In this document: one piece after another, positions 5,864 through 11,405 of the stretch
Layout: each line of letters begins with the position of its first letter
Numbering within the stretch: position 1 is the stretch's first letter
Origin: Enteropsectra breve
Taxonomy: Eukaryota > Microsporidia
Assembly (NCBI GenBank): GCA_024243835.1
Contig: JALPMN010000486.1
Span: 1 to 11,405, forward strand
Length of the DNA: 11,405 bases
Direction of reading: 5' to 3'
The notes under the pieces: generated by a model
What the model was told of the DNA's origin: nothing
Seen by the model: the letters and a program-made list of their open reading frames with translations, nothing else
The model's database searches: none
Made by a program: the position numbers and the translations under genes

Positions 5864-5943
5864 TGAATTTTTTAAAAATACCGAAGAGTTTTGACCTCAA
5901 ACTCTAATTCAGCTTTAGTTGTCCAAGTAAATTACTTTCTTAT

Positions 5944-6492
5944 TTAATTAAGAGGCTGAAGAATAGCTAATTTATCCTTTTCAGCTTTAATGGCATCAGT
6001 TATAGTCTTAACTTCTTTTTGTAGATCATCTAGAATTAGTGCATGCTCATATATTGTTTCTCTAAAGGGGTTGTAGTCATCCTGAATACCTTCATTTCCC
6101 ACTGATGCTATTTCACTGCTAGATCCATCTCTGACATCACTATTGACTTGCGTGTTTTTAGACTTTTCCTCTTGTAATAAAGCTCTGATTTCATGGTAGT
6201 TTTTACCATCACCCAGCCAGTCGATAATTTTCCATAAAAGTGAATAATAGTTTTGATGCACATGTTCTATTTGTTGTGAGAGGCTATTTTGTTCTGAGTG
6301 CAAGTTTTTGAGTATCTCTATGGATTCTCTTATCACGCTTTCTTTATAATCAAGGTATTTCTGGGAGCTTGTTGATTTTTCACGATTATTGCATTCCGAA
6401 GTATCGAGCGAATGTGCATGTTCATTACTACTTGATATGCACAGAGAAGTTCCTACTGCCCAAAAGAACATTCTTGATGCGGTAAATTTCAT
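5944..6492 (-). CDS. P2: secreted coiled-coil protein of the array family
   Basis: A 182-residue protein of unknown function. Residues 1-19, MKFTASRMFFWAVGTSLCI, form the shared hydrophobic leader with Cys18, most likely a signal peptide. A Ser-rich stretch follows. Helix one (about 50-80, ESVIRESIEILKNL) aligns with E-x-I-F-K-E-S-F-x-x-L in P5. Residues about 143-178 form a second heptad-like helix (LDDLQKEV, then DAIKAEKDKL) matching the ends of P4 and P5. Unlike P3-P5 it lacks the Ile-Gln-Glu-Asn-Pro motif near residue 35 and Cys112; GIQDDYNP at 135 is the nearest sequence. The frame is open 11 codons further up (ATG at 6523-6525), but the leader alignment puts the start at 6492. No membrane span follows the leader, so secretion is expected. 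Confidence 0.8.
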   Translation of the reverse strand: MKFTASRMFFWAVGTSLCISSSNEHAHSLDTSECNNREKSTSSQKYLDYKESVIRESIEILKNLHSEQNSLSQQIEHVHQNYYSLLWKIIDWLGDGKNYHEIRALLQEEKSKNTQVNSDVRDGSSSEIASVGNEGIQDDYNPFRETIYEHALILDDLQKEVKTITDAIKAEKDKLAILQPLN

Positions 6493-7147
6493 AAATCCTC
6501 CACTCATTAGTTTATATTTAAGCAAAAATTAGAGATTAATTAAAATCTTTTTAGCAATGCTTTTTACGCTAAAATGAAGCGAAAAAGGCTTTATTTTCAA
6601 AAATACAAGTATATATTTGAGATTTTCAAATGCATCACTGCCATTTATTCGCTTTTTTAAAGGAAATACCTATTCCAGCCGAATGAAACGAATCCATGTA
6701 AGTGATTGCTATTGATCACTTACATGTGGTATGAAATAAATGAAGACTTATTCCATCATAGGTGAAATAATGAACATCTGTAAGTAAATCACTATGCCAT
6801 AATAATACATTCTTATAGCCGTGAGACCTATATTTTTAGTTGTTTAAGACTAAATGCTTTGCTAATAGAGTTTAAAAATAAGGAGCCAGGTATTTTTATT
6901 GATTTAATTTGGTATTGTAAAAATGAGCTTAAAAGCAAGGTAGAAATGCGATAAAGGCGCGTAAATCTCCGCATTTAACCATCACAAATCTACGAAACTT
7001 CTTTTCTTTTAGTTGCATACGATAAAATGCTATTTGAAAACGAACAAATATTTTAGTTGGTAGCGGTGACCTTATATTTTAAAAGGAAAATAAAAGCATT
7101 TTACATTTTGAATGTTATATCAGCTACTACGTATTTAAATAACATAT
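6493..7147. other. Spacer P2-P3 with a hairpin
   Basis: No gene seen on either strand. It holds the inverted repeat at 6695-6726. A related TGTAAGTAAATCACT (from 6779) repeats one arm loosely. The minus-strand TTAAATATAAAC some 25-35 bases before P2 could be a TATA-like box. Confidence 0.4.
6695..6726. repeat. 12-bp perfect inverted repeat (hairpin)
   Basis: CATGTAAGTGAT (6695-6706) and ATCACTTACATG (6715-6726) are exact reverse complements around an 8-base loop. There is no T-run beside it. It could be a protein-binding site, a cruciform or the trace of a small transposon. Confidence 0.75.
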
Positions 7148-7152
7148 TTATT
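7147..7152 (-). terminator. AATAAA overlapping the P3 stop codon
   Basis: On the minus strand the hexamer AATAAA contains the TAA stop of P3. Stop-overlapping polyadenylation signals fit a compact microsporidian-type genome. Confidence 0.4.
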
Positions 7153-7681
7153 CAGCATTATTGGCGGGTATAGAGTCATTTAGTCTTTTTAAATTATTCT
7201 GAATCGTTTCTTTCATAGTATCGATATCCTGCTTGTAGCTGCTCAGATTTCTTTCATGGCTCAATATAATTTCTCCTATTGATGTGAATATTCTCTCTTC
7301 TTGAGGCCATTCTTTTACGAATTCATTGGAAGGTATATTCTCCATACAGCTACTATCAGGTGCTTCATCAGCAATTGAACTACTAGCTTTTTCGATACTG
7401 TTTTCAAGCTTCTTGGGCAGGGCGGCGGCATTGTAGAGAACTTCTCCTGATTCACGTCTTTTTTGCTGCAAAAGACTCTCTAGATCAGAGTCAATTTTTT
7501 TGAAAGTCTCAATAAAGCCTTTTATTATCTCATCGCCAGCATCGTATGTTAGGGGCACGCATGTTGGATTTTCCTGGATACTACTGTTATTTATATCCAC
7601 TGTAGTAGATAAACTACTATCGTGCATACATACAGACCTTCTTGCCATTGCAAATAACACTCCTGCAGCACCTAGCATCAT
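7148..7681 (-). CDS. P3: secreted coiled-coil protein of the array family
   Basis: A 177-residue protein of unknown function. The leader MMLGAAGVLFAMARRSVCM aligns without gaps to its paralogs from the first Met, which decides the start over the second Met; Cys18 is present. NSSIQENP (32-39) is the family motif. A first helix (50-78) runs DEIIKGFIETFKKIDSDLES and matches P2 and P5 by pattern. Residues 90-115 are Ser/Glu-rich and hold Cys112 in SSC. A second helical part (about 128-172) contains LSSYKQDIDTMKETI. The leader has two adjacent arginines (R14, R15) and is the least typical of the five, so the signal peptide is less certain here. The gene lies 655 bp upstream of P2, same strand. Confidence 0.8.
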   Translation of the reverse strand: MMLGAAGVLFAMARRSVCMHDSSLSTTVDINNSSIQENPTCVPLTYDAGDEIIKGFIETFKKIDSDLESLLQQKRRESGEVLYNAAALPKKLENSIEKASSSIADEAPDSSCMENIPSNEFVKEWPQEERIFTSIGEIILSHERNLSSYKQDIDTMKETIQNNLKRLNDSIPANNAE

Positions 7682-8265
7682 TAAGGCCTCATTTTAATTT
7701 TATGATTTTTGATTAACAATCAAAAAATAAATTAAGCTATACTCAAGCACCAAAACCAGCCTTTCCTTATTTAAAATCTGTACAACACATATACATTACC
7801 CTTTCTGACTATTCGTCTTATTTTAAGATTTTGTCTAAAATAAGCCCCCTAAATGTTTTACATAGTCTATTTATATACGATTGACTGTTCAAGTACTCCA
7901 AGGATCTAAATAAAGCTAAATACTCATTAATTTAAAGTCTTCTATAGAATAGATAACTTGTTACAACTTTCTTATTCACAGACGATGTTTTAATAACAAA
8001 TTGGATAAATACAGAGATTCCCCAGTATAGTGCCTAAAAGCTAGTTTTGAAATAAAGGACGCACTAGTTTCACATGAAGCAATCTTTGTTATTAGCCTAT
8101 TTTGGGTAATTATGTTTTATTTTGAATAAATATAAAGCATATCGCGCGTGCTCAACTCTCATTAGCTAGTTCCATTACCACAAAAAGCTATAAGTTCTAT
8201 ATATTAGATAGAGAAAGATTATTTATCGTAAAAAGTTATGTATTTGTTTATATTTATTTAAACAC
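7682..8265. other. Spacer P3-P4, nothing recognised
   Basis: AT-rich with no convincing frame, repeat or RNA gene. Short AT-rich runs before the P3 start could hold a promoter, but none stands out. Confidence 0.4.
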
Positions 8266-8781
8266 TTAATTGCTGTTCTTTTTCTTTCTTTCGTTTTCGA
8301 TAGCTTCGTCTATTACAGCAATTTTTCTATTTAAATCGGCCAGGTATTTTCTTACTTTACCTATCATAACCGAGAAATCATCATTACTACGATTCTTTCC
8401 ATTGCCTGACTGATTACTATCATTGCTCGATGAACGACCTCCTTGACAAGAGCTTTGATTTTTAAGTGAATATAATTCTTCACATTCAGGTATAGAAGAT
8501 GAGGACTTCGCTTTATTTTTCTGCATAATTTGTTCATGTGCCGTTTGGGCAATTTCTACTTGATCTACAAGATCTTTTTTTTCCATATATAATTGAGTAA
8601 GTCTCTCTTTTGATCCATTTATTTCCAGACTGTTAGGACTTTGACTTTCGAATGGCAGGGATGGATTTTCTATCATGCTATCGTCTTCCTTATTCATTGT
8701 TCCAGATGAACCAGTGCTATTTGATATGCACAGACATTTTCCAATGCAACAAACCAAGAGTCTGATTCCCGTTAACAACAT
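8266..8781 (-). CDS. P4: secreted coiled-coil protein of the array family
   Basis: A 171-residue protein of unknown function. The leader MLLTGIRLLVCCIGKCLCI is hydrophobic with Cys11, Cys12, Cys16 and Cys18. DDSMIENPS (33-41) is the family motif. Helix one (about 52-90) is Leu/Lys/Glu-rich with ERLTQLYMEKKDL. A Ser/Asn/Gly-rich linker (91-133) carries Cys100 and Cys112, the latter in SSC as in P3. The final helix (about 136-168) reads VRKYLADLNRKIAVIDEAI and ends in a very basic tail, ERKKKNSN. The start is the first Met of the leader. AATAAA lies seven bases after the stop (8253-8258). Its linker is the longest low-complexity stretch in the family. Confidence 0.82.
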   Translation of the reverse strand: MLLTGIRLLVCCIGKCLCISNSTGSSGTMNKEDDSMIENPSLPFESQSPNSLEINGSKERLTQLYMEKKDLVDQVEIAQTAHEQIMQKNKAKSSSSIPECEELYSLKNQSSCQGGRSSSNDSNQSGNGKNRSNDDFSVMIGKVRKYLADLNRKIAVIDEAIENERKKKNSN

Positions 8782-9318
8782 ATGGACAAAATTAAAAAAA
8801 AATTTATCTTAAAAACAACTATTAAACTTCCAATAGAATAAATGCTTTGTGAAGAGATCGATATTTTATGTTCAAGCAGCTACTTAAATGATACTATAAA
8901 GCACAATATGCTTTAATGCCAGGGAAATAATTCTTTGGTTTCTAAAGCATCCCTAGTATTATATTTAACAGTTTATACTCCCATTTTTCCATTCAAAGCT
9001 AAGATCTAGCGGGATGTCTCGAAGAGCTCGTGCATAGCATCATACGACCTTTTAAAATGATGTCTTTATAGTTCCACAGCATATAAAAACCGTATATTTC
9101 TCATACTATTTCTCTTTCATTATCAGTCATTTGTAAAATAAAATCATTTACATTCGCTGAGGCCTTGCTATTCCTTAAGTCAAAATGATGCTATGATTCA
9201 TCATAAATAGAATAGCTTTTGTTTATTTTTCCTATTTAGCATATTTATAGTATGCCCGCATTATATACAAAATGTATTTTTTAGATTAAAATAAAGCTTT
9301 TGCTCGAATTTAATTTAT
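8782..9318. other. Spacer P4-P5, nothing recognised
   Basis: No frame of interest and no strong repeat. A weak ATGATG...CATCAT palindrome near 9187-9205 is too short to weigh. Confidence 0.4.
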
Positions 9319-9319
9319 T
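9314..9319 (-). terminator. AATAAA overlapping the P5 stop codon
   Basis: The minus-strand AATAAA shares one base with the TAA stop of P5, as at P3. Confidence 0.4.
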
Positions 9320-9855
9320 TAAGACTCTAGATGATTCATCAGCTTCTCTCTTTCCTCCTGAATTTCTGTTGCTTTGCTTTCAATAATCATTCTGTATCCA
9401 TGTATTTTCTCAGATGTTTCTTTAATTATATCAAGAAAAGTAGCATTGCGATCTTCTAATATCAGAGATTTTACTTTAAGGGCATTGCTGGCAGACACAG
9501 TCTCCGTATGGCTAGCACCACACAAGTCAATAGCATCATAAAATTCTTTCACTTGGTTTTCATAGTTTTCGTACCAACTGGTAAAATTCTCAGGATCCTC
9601 TGCATATTTGTTAATTGATTTGCGGTATTCATTTTGCAATCTTATCATTTGGTATGAGACCTCTTCGATCTCCTTGTTGAGTCTTTTAAAGCTTTCTTTG
9701 AATATTTCTTGGCTAAAATAATCGCCAGCTCTTGATGGATTCTCCTGGATGCCACTGTTTCCATCAGCACCTTCTGCTGGGGATTCATTACTTCCAGACA
9801 TACACATGCATTTTGCTATGGCCAAAAGAAAAAGCCTTGCTACTCCTAATTTCAT
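9319..9855 (-). CDS. P5: secreted coiled-coil protein of the array family
   Basis: A 178-residue protein of unknown function and the clearest member. The leader MKLGVARLFLLAIAKCMCM is a good signal peptide with Cys16 and Cys18. NSGIQENPS (33-41) is the family motif. Helix one (about 45-85) contains EIFKESFKRLNKEIEEVSYQ. Aromatic, acidic sequence (Trp94, Tyr95, Tyr98) follows, then Cys112 in LCGAS. The last helix (130-175) ends in EIQEEREKLMNHL, matching P2 and P4 in heptad pattern. A CCC motif sits three bases before the ATG (TACCCTTATG), a microsporidian-type start signal, which fixes the start. AATAAA overlaps the stop. Nothing predicted after the leader spans a membrane. Confidence 0.85.
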   Translation of the reverse strand: MKLGVARLFLLAIAKCMCMSGSNESPAEGADGNSGIQENPSRAGDYFSQEIFKESFKRLNKEIEEVSYQMIRLQNEYRKSINKYAEDPENFTSWYENYENQVKEFYDAIDLCGASHTETVSASNALKVKSLILEDRNATFLDIIKETSEKIHGYRMIIESKATEIQEEREKLMNHLES

Positions 9856-10285
9856 AAGGGTAATATTTTCCTTGTGATAAATATATATTAAATTTTTACA
9901 AAAAAATCATTGTTTTATTATTAACCTTAAAATTACAGACTAAAGGAGAAAAGCGTTCGCTGGATAATATCACAGCACAAATCAAAAATCAGTGCTAATT
10001 GTATGATAAAAACAACCACCATACACCCCTAATTGCTGAAGGTAATGCATTGGAATAAGCATTAAGTGTCTCGTTATTTAAGCGAATGATTATTTATGCA
10101 TCTTACAGCTTCACCATTAAGCTTAAATTCTAAAAGATTAATGCATAATTTTATGAATAGTTCTAACAAAGTAGCACGCGACTATTAAAAAAATTAATAT
10201 TTTAATATCCGACTCAAAAATCATATTTTAATGGATGGTATTTTAACAAAATAAGTAAATACTTTAATTAGTGTTAATAATCGAA
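9856..10285. other. Spacer between P5 and the large secreted gene
   Basis: Apart from the CCC start signal and a TATA-like AATATATATT run some 25-35 bases before P5, I see no gene, RNA or notable repeat. Confidence 0.4.
9858..9860 (-). promoter_or_regulatory. CCC start signal of P5
   Basis: Minus strand TACCCTTATG: CCC lies two bases before the ATG, as in the CCC-type signals of microsporidian genes. Confidence 0.5.
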
Positions 10286-11368
10286 TTAGCTGAGAGGTAT
10301 AGTTCGTTCTTCAATAGAATAAAACGGTTTATCTGCTATAAACTCCAGCGAATAATCTTCACTATCCAGAATCTTGAGCAGCACCGGCAGGCAGCCTATT
10401 GGATGTTTATCAAACCTGTCTAGAAGGTGCAGAATGGATTTCTGAGATTCTATGAGTGCATTGAAATATTCCACAAAATAAAAGGATATAGGCATCTCGT
10501 GCTGGGATGCTAAAGCACCGCTTTTATCCTGATATGCCATCTTATAATGCTCTAACCTTCTAGTTCTGTTCAGAAGCGACGCAAAGTTCACAGAAAAGAG
10601 CGAGTCTGCACTGACTCTGAAACGCTTATATTTTTCTCCAGCATCTTGAACAAAAATATCAGATTTTATATTCCTGTCCAGTGGGAAATGCTGCAGTTGC
10701 TCCAAAATGCGTATAATTAATGAATCGTCCATATCAAAATGTGCATGATTCTTATAATTGTTTCTCAAATCAAATATAGTTTTCCATGCCTGGATATCGA
10801 ATCTCTTATCATCCACAGAAATAAGCAGCCTTGCTTTTTTCGCCAATATTTTTTTCTTGAGATCGTTAGCATTTTTAATATTATTAACATCAAAATACAA
10901 TTTTTCGTTTATCTCCCTCATGATTTCAATACTGTCACTAGTGTCTTGTGCATTCATTGAATTCATGATGCATTCAGTTAGTCTTTCATTGTAAATATCA
11001 TTTAGATGATTTCTAATATTCTCATTGTACTGCTCTCTTGTTTCGCCTGAAAATGTTTCATAATTGCTTATTGCCTCGCTGTATAAATAAGCTAATTCTT
11101 TAATATCGTTGTTATCATTTTGATCTTTAACTGCCGATTCTATCATTTGGCACAGCTCTGTAGATGAGGCAATATCAAGATAGCTGAATGTTTCCTCTCT
11201 TCCATTAGACTGTACAGTAATCATCAGCGCATCCTCTAGCTCACTATCACAAGTATAAGCATTATTCTCAGTTTGCTGCATAGCATTACTACCGCCATGC
11301 ATATTTGGCTCAGTGCACTTCATCGCATATATGTTCATCAGAATCAAAGCAGCAGTGACATAATTCAT
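10286..11368 (-). CDS. Large secreted-type protein of unknown function next to the array
   Basis: A 360-residue protein that I do not recognise. Residues 1-18, MNYVTAALILMNIYAMKC, look like a signal peptide, and Cys18 is at the same position as in P1-P5. After a short Asn/Gln/Ser-rich part (20-40), the rest is charged and mostly helical, with stretches such as IEIMREINEKLYF (147-159), NDLKKKILAKKARLL (168-182) and SLIIRILEQL (216-225). The last third (290-360) is more conserved-looking, with FYFVEYFNALIESQKSILHL and GCLPVLLKIL, and could be a folded domain. There are only five Cys (18, 40, 73, 133, 326). No later transmembrane segment and no retention signal is seen. A CCC motif one base before the ATG and a GATTTAAA box 22 bases upstream support the start. 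Shared leader, strand and position suggest a link with the array, but the body does not align by eye. Confidence 0.8.
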   Translation of the reverse strand: MNYVTAALILMNIYAMKCTEPNMHGGSNAMQQTENNAYTCDSELEDALMITVQSNGREETFSYLDIASSTELCQMIESAVKDQNDNNDIKELAYLYSEAISNYETFSGETREQYNENIRNHLNDIYNERLTECIMNSMNAQDTSDSIEIMREINEKLYFDVNNIKNANDLKKKILAKKARLLISVDDKRFDIQAWKTIFDLRNNYKNHAHFDMDDSLIIRILEQLQHFPLDRNIKSDIFVQDAGEKYKRFRVSADSLFSVNFASLLNRTRRLEHYKMAYQDKSGALASQHEMPISFYFVEYFNALIESQKSILHLLDRFDKHPIGCLPVLLKILDSEDYSLEFIADKPFYSIEERTIPLS

Positions 11369-11369
11369 C

Positions 11370-11372
11370 GGG
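11370..11372 (-). promoter_or_regulatory. CCC start signal of the large secreted gene
   Basis: Minus strand TACCCGATG: CCC one base before the ATG. TACCC also precedes P5 and the proteasome gene. Confidence 0.5.
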
Positions 11373-11390
11373 TATTTTCATCATATTTTT

Positions 11391-11398
11391 TTTAAATC
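11391..11398 (-). promoter_or_regulatory. TATA-like GATTTAAA box
   Basis: GATTTAAA on the minus strand, 22 bases before the start codon; the P1 gene has the same octamer 23 bases before its start. Confidence 0.35.
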
Positions 11399-11405
11399 AA
11401 ATTTA

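Larger units (their letters stand above)
4958..9855 (-). repeat. Tandem array of five paralogous secreted-protein genes (P1-P5)
   Basis: Five minus-strand genes stand head to tail with start codons at 5306, 6492, 7681, 8781 and 9855, so the spacings are 1186, 1189, 1100 and 1074 bp. Their proteins share a gap-free 19-residue leader with invariant Cys18 and comparable helical bodies, but little identity elsewhere. The intergenic spacers (roughly 540-660 bp) show no similarity that I can see by eye. Local duplication followed by rapid divergence explains this best. Confidence 0.75.

Noticed and set aside
7500..7697. Plus-strand frame opposite P3
   Set aside because: Antisense shadow; P3 has the family leader and motifs.
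8364..8552. Second minus-strand frame inside P4
   Set aside because: Shadow with highly basic composition; P4 aligns with its paralogs.
9933..10022. 29-codon hydrophobic minus-strand frame between P5 and the large gene
   Set aside because: Too short, no match to the family leader (no Cys18), and expected by chance in AT-rich DNA.
10739..10994. Two plus-strand frames opposite the large secreted gene
   Set aside because: Antisense shadows rich in Ile, Phe and Ser, without start signals.
1..11405. tRNA, rRNA, CRISPR arrays, bacterial-type promoters or ribosome binding sites
   Set aside because: No cloverleaf with a GTTCGA-type T-arm, no regular spaced repeats with unique spacers and no rRNA core sequence seen by eye; the gene content is eukaryotic.

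Overview
The window reads as nuclear DNA of a microsporidian, or of a very similar compact, AT-rich intracellular parasite genome. Four things suggest this. A short intronless proteasome alpha gene sits on its own. Several genes have a CCC motif a few bases before the start codon. 3' ends are very short, with AATAAA on or next to the stop. Degenerate transposons of several classes are packed together. The genus cannot be named from the sequence alone.

Region 1 (1-2661) is a transposon graveyard around one element that looks intact. The minus strand enters with the start of an integrase-type retroelement protein broken by a TAG (1-168). A Mutator-like element follows at 609-2357, with 23-bp imperfect terminal inverted repeats and a 460-residue FLYWCH/MULE transposase that keeps its D-D-E triad. 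It lies between two 68-bp direct copies of a LINE-type reverse-transcriptase fragment. That fragment is fused on the minus strand to the DNA-binding start of a Tc1/mariner-type transposase.

Region 2 (2662-4900) holds a frame-broken minus-strand relic (3037-3288), a 310-bp island of raised GC with no intact frame (3411-3720), a proteasome 20S alpha subunit (3929-4582) and a 15-bp minisatellite (4666-4758).

Region 3 (4958-11405) is the distinctive part. It is a head-to-tail minus-strand array of small secreted-type proteins, with start codons every 1.07-1.19 kb. Four intact members (P2-P5, about 170-180 residues) and one shortened, decayed member (P1) share an ungapped 19-residue leader with an invariant Cys18. 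Three share a Ser-x-Ile-Gln-Glu-Asn-Pro-like motif at residues 34-40, then helical coiled-coil sequence. The same three share Cys112. A sixth, larger gene (360 residues) closes the array. It has a signal peptide with Cys18 too, but its body is unrelated as far as can be seen. The array looks like a locally expanded, fast-diverging secreted family of unknown function, such as parasites often aim at the host. The host-directed role is inference only.
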